Source: Cydia pomonella
Lineage: Eukaryota; Arthropoda; Insecta; Lepidoptera; Tortricidae
Assembly (NCBI RefSeq): GCF_033807575.1
Contig: NC_084724.1
Span: 10,965,228 to 11,029,227, forward strand
DNA length: 64,000 nucleotides
Direction of reading: 5' to 3'
Under the pieces are notes generated by a model, which was not told the origin of the DNA, made no database searches, and saw nothing but the letters and a program-made list of their open reading frames with translations. Below, piece by piece: positions 20,995 through 31,981 of this stretch (its first letter is position 1; every line of letters begins with the position of its first letter). Made by a program: the position numbers and the translations under genes.

Positions 20995-21085
20995 GCTCCA
21001 TCGTAAACTGTAGTAAGTCGGGAATCGTTGAAACGTGCTGAAATACTGTAATGTGCAGTAACGGTGACTTTTACTACGGAGGGAC
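20995..21085 (+). repeat. Short repeat, copy 1 (copy 2 at 22283-22380)
   Basis: Aligned blocks are GTAAGTCGGGAATCGTTGAA with GTAAGTCGGGAATAGTTGAA, then TACTGTAATG with TATCGTAATG, then GTAACGGTGACTTTTACT with GTTACGGCGACTTTTAC. The partly symmetric structure suggests a MITE pair. No coding capacity is seen. Confidence 0.6.
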
Positions 21086-22109
21086 TGAGACGTTGGCCGT
21101 AATTACATTTTGAACAATTCAATTTATTCGTTTGAAGTCGGTTGTTGACAGTTTTACGAACTTTTTGGGATTGTTGACTACTTTGTTCGTTTTGAATTAA
21201 CGTAATGGGTTATATAAGTTTCAAGTTGGTCTATCTAACTTTAAAGCACAAAGTAAGTTTATACATAAGAGTACAAAAAGTCTAACAATAAGTGTGTCAA
21301 TAGAATAAAGCTCGAATTTCAATTTTTTTATGGGATGATAACCCTTCGCGCCTAGTACTAACTGAAATGTCTTGAAAAAATATACATACGTTGTTTTATG
21401 TTTCCTTTTTAACGGTAGCAACATTCAACAACCTTTATAGATTCCTTACTTATACCTCATCCGTGTGTATGCATGTGTATGCATTGCTTCCCCACAAACA
21501 TAGGAACAGCGCTACTTTCAGCAGGGATTAAAACTATATAAAATATCATCTAACAGGCGGGTCATATCGTTCGCTTAACAACCCCTAGATATAATAAATA
21601 TGGTAACGACTAAACTAGTTTTTCTTAATAATCGACGGCAAAGTCAACTTTGCGTATTAGAAAATAGGTCTCGAAGTGCGTAGTTTATGCTCAGTCAGAA
21701 ATTAAAAAGTTAAAAACATTGCAGTCATTATTTTTATTCGAGTTCCAAACTTTAATAAAAGTTGAAATGGCCATATCAAATGAAGGCATAGCTCCATTAA
21801 AAGATGATCAGTTCTTATTATAATATGTCGCGACTTTAGCTGTTTCAAATAGGTTGGCGATTGCCGTATTTTTGGCAGAAAGATACACTTGTATCTTTTA
21901 ATAAAAACATAAATAAAAAGTCGGTAAATAAATAAATCAATAAATATTTCAGGACATTCTTACAAAGCAAATCTTTCCAATTGTTTTTACTTTTTTCTGT
22001 GAAAATATATGCGTAAGAACGTTGCTTCTGTGAAATATTTATATTATATTTATATTTCTTGCACCATGGTTTATAAAATTAAAAGTAATTTTATACATAA
22101 GTCTCGGCT
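21086..22109. other. No feature seen
   Basis: AT-rich DNA with scattered short open frames and no recognised motif. Confidence 0.35.
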
Positions 22110-22200
22110 GGAAGGCTACTTGCTGGCTTCGGATTCAATTAAATGGATTCCCAAAGTCGTCCATTCAAAACGAATCCTCAGCCAGCAAGTAGTCACTTCC
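22110..22200. mobile_element. Small fold-back, 91 bp
   Basis: GGAAGGCTACTTGCTGGCTT at the left pairs with AGCCAGCAAGTAGTCACTTCC at the right, and GGATTCA pairs with GAATCC inside. About 35 bases separate the arms. A hairpin of this size could be read as RNA, but no promoter is visible. Confidence 0.75.
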
Positions 22201-22282
22201 GAGCTTCGACAATAATATACTATTACCGAGTTAATAATATGAACGCCGTTCAAGATCACATTAAAATGCAACATTCTCCTTA

Positions 22283-22380
22283 CCGACGTATCTACCTCGT
22301 AAAATGGGGTAAGTCGGGAATAGTTGAACCGGTCCGACGTAAAATATCGTAATGCTAAGTTACGGCGACTTTTACAGCAG
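22283..22380 (+). repeat. Short repeat, copy 2 (copy 1 at 20995-21085)
   Basis: See the blocks given for copy 1. This copy begins near CGACGTATCTACCTCG and ends GGCGACTTTTACAGCAGGAG. Confidence 0.6.
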
Positions 22381-23207
22381 GAGCGCTCGAGATAGGGAGC
22401 TTCTATAAATATACTTGTGATATCTATACCTAAGTAGTTGTAGTAACGTTATTTCAAAAGTTGACTTTATGAGCTTGAAACGCATACTCCCATTTGAAAC
22501 ATCATTATGGGTGATATGGACACAAGTATTAACTGTAATCAAAGAGAAAACTTGTAAGAATGATTTCTTATCTATGAATTGAATGTACAATTTCGATTTT
22601 AAATTTTATTTTTGATTACATATCAATGAAAGTAATCTTACTTAGGGCTTTGCTCAGAGTCTAAGGTCACGTTCTATACATAGTTATTGCTACTTTGGTG
22701 ATATTTTGAGGAATTCGTGATAATGAATGAATGATGCTTTTATTTGAAACACACATACACAACAACATTAAAATAGGCTTAAATATAAGTAAATTAGAAG
22801 TTACAGTACTGCGGGTGGTTCCAGAAAAGGATAACACTCAGCATGTGTCGTACCACATGAATAGTGTCATGACGCTGATTTTCAATGTATCCATTGACAC
22901 GTAAAACTAACAAAACAACACAGAACATAAAAACAGAACCGAAGGAGAATACAACAGAATGTGCAGTTGACATTCTAATTTATATAATAAATTGTAACAT
23001 TTTAGTGATGTATTATGAGAAATCTAGTAGTAGGTATTAGGTAAGAGTATTTGAAATTAATCACATTGATCAATATGCTGGTATATTTCTTATCTGTGAA
23101 TGATACCTAAGGATGCTGATCGAATTTTTAATCATATTTTTGCATTTTATTCGAGAACTGTTTTTCTGCTAGACAGTACAACAGAGGTTTGGAGCCTCGA
23201 TTTTTAA
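22381..23207. other. No feature seen
   Basis: AT-rich, without a recognised repeat or gene. Confidence 0.35.
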
Positions 23208-23420
23208 CCATCACATCATCATCATTCGGTTGCCCTTATCCCATTCATTTGGGGTCGGCGCAGCATGTCTTTTTCTTCCATATCTTTCTGTCACCCGTCA
23301 TCTCATCGTTCACTCGCGTTCGTTTCATGTCATCTCTCACACAATCCATCCACCTTTTCCTAGGTTTTCCTCTCCCGTTCCATCCCTCCACATTCATTCG
23401 TAATACCTTTCTCGTCACGT
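23208..23420 (-). pseudogene. RTE-type LINE, C-terminal fragment and 3' tail
   Basis: The minus strand encodes VTRKVLRMNVEGWNGRGKPR, KRWMDCVRDDMKRTRVNDEM and TGDRKIWKKKTCCADPK, then a stop at 23247-23245. This is the common lepidopteran RTE C-terminus (GRGRPKKRWMD.V..DM). The 3' end carries a (GAT)n tail (ATGATGATG complement near 23213-23224). All upstream domains are missing. Confidence 0.85.
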
Positions 23421-23995
23421 GACATATGATAACCACCACATAGGTATGATATATTAAAACATTGAAATGTATAAAAAGCTTAATATACTGAATAAGCATT
23501 AAGATTAGCTGACCTCTCCCACAAATGGTTGAAAAACACAAGTATATGTGGAGTTCATGGTTACCTAATATACCTTCCTTGCTTATTCTGTTCAGAGAGA
23601 TATTCCAATAGCTTACCGTGAGCATTAATTACTTCAGGATATCTAATGTAAGGTGGAATACGACCGTTGCAAATAAATGTACGACCCGCTACACAATATT
23701 AGGTCTCTTATCTACACGGAAAACACAAACTTTGGATACTTACGCGTATAGGTAACTACGGTGGTGTTAAGAGATAATTGTTGACCCATTCTACCTAGGA
23801 AATGTACATCTTTAGTGATTTTATTGGGTCTAATGCGATCATATTTTTTTTTTACCGTATTCAACGTTTCAGCTGGGTTGTGGCCATGGATGGCTGTTAT
23901 CCCACCAAAATGTCAACGGAGACATAAACACTAAACCTAAACCGAAAATAAATACAAAACGTCACATAATGTAAAAATAAGAGTTTAAAGTTTGT
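23421..23995. other. No convincing feature
   Basis: The open frame continuing upstream of the LINE piece (23245-23625, minus) has no further motif. The rest is AT-rich. Confidence 0.35.
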
Positions 23996-24290
23996 GATAT
24001 AAGTAATTTCCGTTTTTAAACTTCCGTACCGAAAGGGTAAAAATGGGACATTATTGCTAAGACACCACTGTCCGTCTGTCTGTCACCAGGCTGTATCTAA
24101 TGAATCGTGATGATAGACAGACATTTGAAATATTAACAGATGATGTATTTCTGTTGCCGCTATAACAACAAATACTAAAAACAGAATAAAATAAATATTT
24201 AAGTGGAGCTACCATACAGCAAACGTTATTAGCAAATGGTACGGAACCCTTCATGCACAAGTCCAACTCGCTCTTGGCCAGTTTTTAAAA
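23996..24290 (+). repeat. Dispersed repeat with CCGTACC...GGTACGGAACCC ends
   Basis: The left part is CTTCCGTACCGAAAGGGTAA with CTGTCCGTCTGTCTGTCACC. The right part is AATGGTACGGAACCCTTCAT, GTCCAACTCGCTCTTGGCC, then TTTTT. The order and motifs match a very common lepidopteran repeat. No frame is conserved. Confidence 0.6.
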
Positions 24291-25724
24291 GTTGATTTAC
24301 AAATGTTTAAGTAGATTGGTTAAACAAAGTGTGATGGTTAAAAAAAAGTGTCACATATGTGATTTTTTTTTGTATCATTTGACATTTACTTAGTTAACTA
24401 AAGTTGTCACTTAACTTCAAACTCGGATAAATCCATTCGACCCTCTTAAGAAATATCTACCTTATTACTTTTTCTTAATACCAAAATCGCTAAATCCGAT
24501 TGTTGGAGTTATCCGTTTTTGAAGTTAAGCGACTCGAGTATATCCCACATTGACCGCCTTGTCGCGCACACTGCCGTGGAGGTGCGTCCAGATGAAGCGA
24601 ATGCGCTGCTAGCGCGCACACATGTATGCTTTAGGTTACGCGTATTTAGCGCAACTCATGCGCAAGGTTTGCATAAAGCGCGCAATTTACATCAAATATG
24701 CGTGTATTAATCTATTATTATGTTTAACATCAATCTATAATATTCTTGTTAACATTTTTTTATTTATAAAAATGTACTTAATAAAATTAAGTTATTAATT
24801 TATTTCATATTTATATTTCTTGTCAATTCTACTATGAGGATCCTTTTTAGGAGATAAAATATTATATTATTTTATGGTTTTTATGGAATTCTTGCGTGTT
24901 AGTTTCTAGTTTTTGACGACCGTGATGTGAATTCGTATAATTTTGGCTTAGGCAAATTTGTGTTGTCTATATCATGACATAAAATAATCTAATCTAATCC
25001 ATACTTAAATAATGCTTGGAAGTCATCATTACTTCGTTCTCAACTGGTTATGCCGATATTTTTTTTAAATGGCGTTTGTTGTTAAATAATTGTCATCTTA
25101 ACTACGGTCCCTTGGCGCACCTTGAGGCGAAGCTTTATGTAAGTGACGGGAACAAGGCGTGGTTTAATGGGGAAATATACGGCGCCGTCGCGTCGCCACG
25201 GGACGAGACGAGCTCGTATACTTGATATTGTAACTATATATTTTTATTTTAATGGAAAGAAACCTCTTCCATCTACCTGACTCCATTGTCAAAAGGACGG
25301 GTTATGATTTATTGTGGGTCAATTTTCAAATGCGCAGTTTTTGGTGTCCCATGGCTACAATTCCACGAACGGTGAACAACATTTCTGAAGTGTATATTTT
25401 TACTATATGTATAATCATAATCAACGTATAAAGAAATGAACTACTGTACGTTAAGTATCAATTGATTGTGATAAAATCGAATTTAAAACCGTTAAAACAG
25501 CGATATCTCCCACTGCATCGCGTCTCACCCGCTGTTACGAACAAAAAAATCATAACTGTGACGTAGGCAACGTATCATTACCAACTTATTATCTTTATAA
25601 TGATAGAAAATCTTTATTTTCAGGCAACTCTTGGACCATAGATACCTTACCTTATTGTGACGTTATAAACTAGCATACATATTGTTATAAAATATATATA
25701 AAAACAGAAACATACAATAAAATT
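24291..25724. other. No convincing feature
   Basis: 24560-24680 is CpG-rich (GGTGCGTCCAGATGAAGCG, GCTAGCGCGC, TTACGCGTATTTAGCGC) and may be an old MITE end. Other parts are AT-rich. No gene is called. Confidence 0.35.
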
Positions 25725-26020
25725 ATGGCGGTGTGCAGTTCGCAACCCCGCAGTGTCAGGAAGTTGGCCGCGGAACGCCGGAACTTGACACTCTTCGGCC
25801 AACACTCGCCTTGGTGAAGGTCGCTAGGTGTTCAGTCCGAACGCTCAAAAGAATTAAAATTCCCAATGTGTCGAGATTCCAACTTCACGAGCCTCAGGAT
25901 AATATATGTAGCGATTTTATGTCTGAACTAGCGTCTGTCCGTGACTTCGTCCTCGAAGAAATCGTTAAACTACTCAAACTTCTCCGACTTTCCCTAACCC
26001 CGACGCGTTCTTGTACTTAA
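25725..26020 (+). other. Unassigned GC-rich open region
   Basis: An ATG in good context (AAAATTATGGCGG) opens 30 codons, MAVCSSQPRSVRKLAAERRN then LTLFGQHSPW, to a stop at 25815-25817. A second frame starting at 25733 stays open for 95 codons. A GT (CCTTGGTGAAG) sits at the end of the first frame and could act as a weak donor. Composition rises sharply over the flanks. No family was recognised. It may be a short first exon, or chance. Confidence 0.25.
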
Positions 26021-26551
26021 TTTCAATCACAATTTCATGATTTTAGGAGATTAATTCATAAGCAATGTCCTACTCCATATTACTATCTGTCTGTTAAATT
26101 ACATCACAATCTATTAAGACTTTTTTGAACAAACATACAAATTATCACATCTATAAACCGAGCGAGAGCGAGAGCAAGTGTAGCGTTTCCGTTTCAGCTT
26201 GTTTTTAGCAGAGGTTTTAAACGTGAAATGATAATTTAATAAACTTAAAGCAAATGAACAATTTCATCAACACAACAAGTTCAGTGTAGTGGAAACGTAC
26301 CACTGCACTAACGTGTTCAACAATTGTCCTTCACTCGAACACACTCGTAACTTGTATCGAATGAATCGAATCGGATGCCGCAGCATTCGGTCCCAATTTG
26401 CGATTCGTTAATTCCGCCGTCAATATTAACGATGCGTTGATTCAGCTACATGAAATAGATTGCAGAGGGAGCACTTGAGCGAAAAACGCTGCTGGCTGAA
26501 TGAATAGGCGCACCAGTGGAAGCACCGTTGAAATGCATGCGATACCACGAG
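26021..26551. other. No feature seen
   Basis: Mixed DNA. Overlapping short frames near 26426-26691 fall partly inside the MITE that follows. Confidence 0.35.
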
Positions 26552-26775
26552 TACAGTCAGCATCAAAAGTAGCGGATGAAACAACGCGCCAAAAGTATCT
26601 GATATTCCGGATAACTTTTTCAAATTTAGATAAATTTCTAAAATTCGCGCTCAAAAGTATATCTTTTACAGTCTTAGTTGTTCTATATTAAAGACATCAC
26701 TTTTTGTTAAGCTGTTACAGAATGGTAGATACTTATGAAACGTTATTTGATCCGCTACTTTTGATGCTAACTGTA
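26552..26775. mobile_element. TACAGTCA-type fold-back MITE, 224 bp
   Basis: Left end TACAGTCAGCATCAAAAGTA then GCGGAT. Right end ATCCGCTACTTTTGATGCTA then ACTGTA. The interior holds CAACGCGCCAAAAGTATCTG and CAAAAGTATATCTTTTA. A right-truncated sister lies at 44315-44464. Confidence 0.85.
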
Positions 26776-27353
26776 CCACGGCACACTTGCAATTTCATCA
26801 ATTTTATCATGTTTCAAATTCAATAACAATAGTGTGCTTGTGAGTTGGATCTGAGCTAGATTCTAGATTATTTACTAAGTGCGTTGCCTCGTATCACAAT
26901 CACGACAGCCATATCAGATCTGGTCGCTGCACGGTTCTTGCATCGGGTATCCATATCATAATGAGTGGTCTTTGTAATAATATTGATTTGATCTGACTCA
27001 GTACGTACCAGTACCAGTAGTACCACGTTTTGTCGTTATGAAAGTGTTTTTCAAGGGTTTAAGCTGTTTGCTGACCTGAGTTTTAAAAATTATAAATTAA
27101 CAAAATGATTACAGAGTAACTTCCAAGTTCAACGTGGAACCTATGTGCTTTATGAGAGGTGTTTTAAATATTTCAAACTAGTAAATATTGACTATTTTAT
27201 GTAGAAACAGCGTTTATTCGTTAAAGTAAATGGCTATATATTCGCTGTGTGCACTTCGGTGCGATTTAAAGCCACCGCTCATGTTTACCGAGTTAAGCCC
27301 GGTGGGGGTCCCCGGGCAGTTTGCATAAGTGGACACGACACACGACTCACGAT
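26776..27353. other. No feature seen
   Basis: AT-rich. A small palindromic spot CCCGGTGGGGGTCCCCGGGC lies at 27299-27318. No gene is seen. Confidence 0.35.
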
Positions 27354-27445
27354 GTACAGTCAGCATCATATAGCAGATAGTGACGGCCAAACCACATATA
27401 TCGGAACACATCTTTTGTATGGTATACAAATCGTATTACGGTATA
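27354..27445 (+). mobile_element. TACAGTCA-type MITE, left end only
   Basis: Begins TACAGTCAGCATCATATAGC, AGATAGTGACGGCC, then ACATATATCGGAACACATCT. A matching right end is not seen within 300 bases. The right boundary is a guess. Confidence 0.4.
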
Positions 27446-27628
27446 TTTCGACACTTTACCGACGTATTTACTTACTTGACTGGCGCGACCACTCAAATTG
27501 AATCTTTGGCCTTCAACGCAAGAGCATGTAATTTAAATCACTCCTGCGCAAAATTACACCAGCTTTCAGTGGCGCCGAGAAACAGAGATCTACCTCCACT
27601 CTATGTTCCCACCATACTTAGGATAACC

Positions 27629-27791
27629 TACAGGACGGTGTACAGTAGGTCAACCCAATATGCTCTTTTGATCGTCTGATCTTCTTCCATCCTTTCAAGG
27701 TGGCCAAGCCAGCGGAGACGACGTGTTTTGGTCTCACATATTATTTTTGGCTCGTCTATAATTTGCTCTGTTTCAGCATTCTTTCGGATCC
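27629..27791 (-). pseudogene. Non-LTR retrotransposon C-terminal fragment
   Basis: The minus-strand frame between a TAG upstream and a TAG at 27631-27629 reads RIRKNAETEQIIDEPKIICE, then TKTRRLRWLGHLERMEEDQT and IKRAYWVDLLYTVL. RRLRWLGHLERM is the post-RT motif (LRW.GHV.RM) common to many non-LTR elements. Only about 53 residues survive, with no RT core. Confidence 0.75.
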
Positions 27792-28974
27792 TCTAAATGC
27801 CACCGTCTCTTTTGTCGGCTCTTACACGACACACGACGGTCAAGGAAGATTTGACGACTTTATCCATCGCTATCTACGTGTGTTTGTTGCCGCCTGTACC
27901 TATATGATTATATCCAACGAATCGACATTGGTGTAGACATCGTGTTTAATCCAAATGGAGTAGAGAAACTCTAAGGAGCAAGTATGTAGTCGCTTTTGGA
28001 TGGTAAATTTAGATTAATTTATTCCTTAAGCACTAGTAAGCTTATACATATATTATGTGCTATCTTAACGTAACGTTGTCTAATCTACGGTGATAGTGCA
28101 ATTACTGCTAAGTGCTGCCTGACTGCTGGCACAGGAAGATACAGAAACTAAAAAAAATATATTAAGTTGGGTATGAACTTGGCTGATGTAGGAATGAGGA
28201 CCGTATATAAGCAGTGTAGTATGTACGTATATGATGAGTGTGTATGTGTGTATATCTGTATGGATGTTTCTTTAGTATTGTGTACAGCAGAAAACCTTGA
28301 CGTATTTAATCGTATGAGGTATCCTATTGTCCATAGGGCGGCTTCGCTTCTGTGCCATATATTAAGGGTGAGTTGTACTACGCACAATCACCCAGTAAAA
28401 TAACTTTTGACTTCCTACCTACTCGTATTTTAAGTGGAACACTCTTTACCACGTATGTATATAGGTCCTATAGGTAGGACGAATAAAGGCATGAGGTTAA
28501 TATGGCGGCGGCAGCTATCATAGAAAATTGTCAAAACGTTCTTACAAAATTTAACGAACTGCAATGATGTTGAAAACCGCGTGGACATGCCTTTTGCGAT
28601 AGGTAGATTTGTTTTTCAGAATCATAGGACTACAATACTTTAGACACATGTAGCAAGGAACCCTTCAAGTGTTTCCGCACGCTTTTAATTTCGTCGCGTC
28701 AGCACACAGAAGGCTCGTGAATGACGTGTATTTTCGTAACGTCAGTTCGAGTGGGGGTTAATTAAAAAATAAATTACTTCGCATATAGAAGAGGGGCGGT
28801 GGATAATTGGCGATATTCACACGAATTAATTGGATCCGTAAGAATTAAGAAGATTAAAGAATTGAGTTACTCAAAGGAAATGGGGTATAAAGGCATTATA
28901 CATCATGTATAATACGACCGCATAATTTTAGGCTAGTTTAGGGCCTAATGAATACACTCCTAGGTTTTATAAAA
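27792..28974. other. No convincing feature
   Basis: 27800-27940 is open in one frame (part of 27700-27936, +) without a motif and may be more LINE antisense. 28165-28400 has overlapping frames on both strands. No gene is called. Confidence 0.35.
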
Positions 28975-29172
28975 ATCTAGCGATCTGTCCTGGCTTTGCA
29001 CGGGTTACACAAAACCTTAACAAGTTAAACACTTAAACCTTCCTCAAGAATCACTCTATTGATAAGTGAAAACCGCACGAAAATCCATTCGGTAGTTTTT
29101 GAGATTACCGCGAACATACATACACACAGGCAGACGCGGCGGAGGACTACGTTTTATAAGGTGTAGTGATAT
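28975..29172 (+). repeat. Dispersed repeat tail
   Basis: GTCCTGGCTTTGCACGGGTT, ACACAAAACCTT, CTCAAGAATCACTCTATTGA, AAAACCGCACGAAAATCC, GGTAGTTTTTGAGATTA, ACATACATACACACAGGCAG and TTTTATAAGGTGTAGTGAT are in the order known for an abundant lepidopteran 3' tail. A relative occurs at 41228-41365. Confidence 0.6.
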
Positions 29173-29254
29173 AAGTACCTGCACCAAAGAAGGCCCATAG
29201 TTATTTTTTTTTCTTATGTTTAATGTAAACTTGCACTCACCAGTGATCACGGTG

Positions 29255-29390
29255 TACAGTCACGTCTAGTAATATCGATACAAACAAAGTGCCAAAAATA
29301 TGTATACACGACCTTATTGTCCATACATCAAGGTGGTGTATACATATTTTTGGCACTTTGTTTGTATCGATATTTTCAGACGTGACTGTA
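29255..29390. mobile_element. TACAGTCA-type fold-back MITE, 136 bp (copy 2)
   Basis: Runs from TACAGTCACGTCTAGTAATA to TATTTTCAGACGTGACTGTA. Arms share ATCGATACAAACAAAGTGCC and AAAAATATGTATACAC. It has the same length as copy 1 at 14943-15078. Almost the whole element is stem. Confidence 0.9.
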
Positions 29391-29752
29391 CCAAAAATAT
29401 TAGCGCTCAAAAAATATTAGCACTAAAACCTACCGTTTAAGTTTACGGCTATATTAAAAATACAAGCTGAATATATACACAGATTCGATTAATAATTTCC
29501 ACGTCTCAGTCAGCTATTCATTACTCCGGCTTCTATTTCATTCGTATCTTTTAACAGCTGTATAAATAGCGTTCTTCATATGTTATAGGAACAGAAGCTC
29601 CATAAATCGAGGGCTATTATTCAGTCGCTATCCGATTTCTATTGTGAACCTGAAGCTTGTATTCCTAGAGGCGTGAGCATGAGGAGTCGATTTCACAGTC
29701 TATCCAGTATTGCGTATTACGTGACGTCGAAATCTTTAGGAATGCGATGGTT
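29391..29752. other. No feature seen
   Basis: AT-rich. A direct repeat CAAAAAATATTAGC lies near 29391-29425. Confidence 0.35.
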
Positions 29753-30012
29753 ATGGCTCCTCTACACGATAGCCCAGTGCTGGACCAGCGAGATGACCAT
29801 GTGATAGTTGAGAGCACGCAGTATGGGCCACGTGTAGATGCCTACGCACCATCGGTGGCCACCACTAAACTTGATATGCGGACAAAAAACTGACACCGTG
29901 GTCATCCAATCGCCATCCCGTTGCGCTATAAGCTATTCGACACCTCTGCCCTCTCTATACGCTGGCCCATCTTAGTGGGTCAGTATGAAGGCCCATCTTG
30001 TAGAGGAGCCAT
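29753..30012. mobile_element. Fold-back MITE with ATGGCTCCTCTACA ends, 260 bp
   Basis: ATGGCTCCTCTACACGAT at the left pairs with ATCTTGTAGAGGAGCCAT at the right. Inner parts include GGACCAGCGAGATGACCATG at the left and ACGCTGGCCCATC at the right. Relatively GC-rich, with no coding motif. Confidence 0.7.
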
Positions 30013-30186
30013 TAAACGCTAGCGTCTGCGTCAACTCAAACGTAGTACATCTCGCTTGTATCAGTTTCAGTACGGGTGAGATGCATTGTAAGTTAGTTTA
30101 CGCAGTCGCTAGCGAATATGTCAGTGTCAAATTCGTGGTAACGATACAGGGTGGCATTCGAACTTTAAACAGCTGTTATTGACAGG

Positions 30187-30341
30187 TACAGTCAGCAAAA
30201 CTATTATCTTAGTACCCATCAGGCCGCAAAAGTGCATAGCGACTTTAACCATGAATTCATTCATAATTTCTCATGCAATTTCGCAGCTCACTGTACATAT
30301 AATATAGGCTGTATGCTAAACTAATAGTTTTACTGACTGGA
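30187..30341. mobile_element. TACAGTCA-type MITE, 155 bp
   Basis: The left end TACAGTCAGCAAAACTATTA is complementary to the right end TAATAGTTTTACTGACTGGA. The interior holds CCGCAAAAGTGCATAGCGAC, GAATTCATTCATAATTTCTC and TTTCGCAGCTCACTGTACAT. The last two are shared with 48372-48500, as if one element had captured or been inserted by another. Confidence 0.8.
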
Positions 30342-31002
30342 TCTATTTGTTTATATAAACTTTATTGCAGAGACGAAAAACTTTTGAGGGCTAAGACTAT
30401 GAAAACGGGGTAGACATTTTAATAAATAAATAAAATAAAAAGCATTTATTTCGGACAAGATCCATATACAAAAACACAAAACAACAAACAATTAAAAAAT
30501 ATTCATATAAATTACATAAAATAAAATTAAAATATAAATTGAGTTAAATTAAAAATACGAATTGAATTAAATTATCATTATTCATTAAATTAAATCAAAA
30601 TTATCAATTAAATCACATTAATTTTATCAATTTAATTAAATTAAAATTATCAATTAAATTAAATTAAAATTATTAATTTTATCGACAGAAGTCGATACAG
30701 GCAGAGGTAGGTACCTACCTACTCAATATAAGCATAAACATTAGTGATTGATGTCAAAATTACATCATATTGATATCCAGTAAGGTCGAATTGGCCTCGG
30801 TTCACCTCCAGGAACATCGAAATAAAAACCCTGAATAAACTTTCTCGGGCGTTAGCTCCACGTGTATAGTTACGTTCAACATCTTTCGTTCAGTGCCGAA
30901 TGTTACACGTTTAATGAACACATGGTCCTCATCCTTCATCAAGCTTCTTCTAAGGAACTTTGCGCTACTGAAAGTATTAAAACAAGCGTAATTTGAATTA
31001 TT
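30342..31002. repeat. AT-rich low-complexity tract
   Basis: 30345-30385 resembles a short minus-strand LINE tail (TTTATATAAACTTTATTGCA). 30420-30685 is a degenerate tandem tract of TTAAATT and AATTATCAATT units. The remaining part to 31002 is unrecognised. No gene is seen. Confidence 0.6.
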
Positions 31003-31270
31003 GACGACCAGTTTGGCCTAGTGGATAGTGACCCTGCCTACGAAGCCTATGGTTCCGGGTTCAAATCCTGGTAAGCATTTATTCTTGTGATGAGCATGAA
31101 TATTTGTTCCTGAGTCATGGGTGTTTTCTATGTATTTAAGTATTTATAAATATTTATATATTATATATATCGTTGCCTAAGTACCCTCAACACAAGCCTT
31201 ATTGAGCTTACTGTGGGACTTAGTCAATTTGTGTAATAATGTTCTATAATATTTATTATTATTTATTAAT
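31003..31270 (+). mobile_element. tRNA-derived SINE, full length
   Basis: The head GACGACCAGTTTGGCCTAGT, then GGATAGTGACCCTGCC, carries an A box. GGTTCCGGGTTCAAATCCTG carries a B box. The body reads TTCCTGAGTCATGGGTGTTT, TCTATGTATTTAAG, TATCGTTGCCTAAGTACC, CAACACAAGCCTTATTGAGC, TTACTGTGGGACTTAGTC and AATTTGTGTAATAATG. AATTATT lies on both sides as a possible target duplication. Other copies are at 33748, 47750, 48902 and 50254 (minus), with a fragment at 19010. Confidence 0.93.
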
Positions 31271-31366
31271 TATTTCGCGCTGACGAAAACTAACAGTGTA
31301 GCAAACAAACTGTTTCCAGGATAAAACAATTAGGCGAATAAAAGCACAAACGTACTTTTTCTGTTT

Positions 31367-31470
31367 AGCCTGATGGATGACTGGTAGAGAATGCATTTAG
31401 GCATTAAATTCGCTATTTGTACTTTATTCATTATATTGTGCAATAAAGTTTGAACAAATAAATAAAAGTA
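31367..31470 (+). mobile_element. LINE 3' tail
   Basis: GATGACTGGTAGAGAATGCA, TTTGTACTTTATTC and TGTGCAATAAAGTTTGAAC end in (AAAT)n. This is the plus-strand relative of 4310-4412. The AATAAA signal precedes the tail. Confidence 0.75.
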
Positions 31471-31614
31471 ATGGTAAATAAAGAGGTGTCCAGTTTTACA
31501 TGCTGTGGCAAAGATATCATTATTCAGACCAATAATTACCTACATAATTTGAGCTTTTGTAAAGTACTGGCGTATTAGGACTGTGACTGCTTGAAGTCTC
31601 GCACTATGAGACAC

Positions 31615-31752
31615 TGCACACATGTCGACAGTTTTAGTGCACACATGTCGACAGTTTTAGTACACACATGTCGATAGTTTTAGTGCACATATGTCGACAG
31701 TTTTAGTACACACATGTCGATAGTTTTAGTGCACACATGTCGACAGTTTTAG
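31615..31752 (+). repeat. Minisatellite: six 23-bp units
   Basis: Six consecutive 23-base units occupy 138 bases, beginning TGCACACATGTCGACAGTTT and ending TTAG. Units 1, 2 and 6 are identical and unit 4 differs by one base. Units 3 and 5 are identical to each other and differ from the rest by A for G at base 3 or so (TACAC) and T for C (GTCGATAG). The alternation suggests growth by a two-unit (46-base) step. Each unit contains ACATGT and GTCGAC or GTCGAT. Confidence 0.97.
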
Positions 31753-31981
31753 TGCCTAATGTGATCCTTTAAGCTACCAAAGCAAGTTATACAAGTTGCC
31801 TTGTAGAACTACGGGTAGCTACGTATATTTAGAACTAGCTTCTGCCCTCGACTACATCTGGGAAAAAGATAATGATGATGATATCCTTCCTTGGGCTTCT
31901 CTCAAACCGTCATTTTCCAAACCAAACCCCTCTCTATACCAAATTGTATCCCTTAAATGGGTGAGTGTCGTGCAACGCTCG
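31753..31981. other. No convincing feature
   Basis: An 88-residue open frame (31796-32062) crosses into the next repeat and has no motif. Confidence 0.35.

Noticed and set aside
31003..31075. tRNA gene
   Set aside because: A and B boxes are present, but the cloverleaf does not close and the same head is attached to a constant SINE body in several copies.
31615..31752. CRISPR-like array
   Set aside because: The 23-bp units are directly adjacent with no unique spacers, and the genome is eukaryotic. It is a minisatellite.
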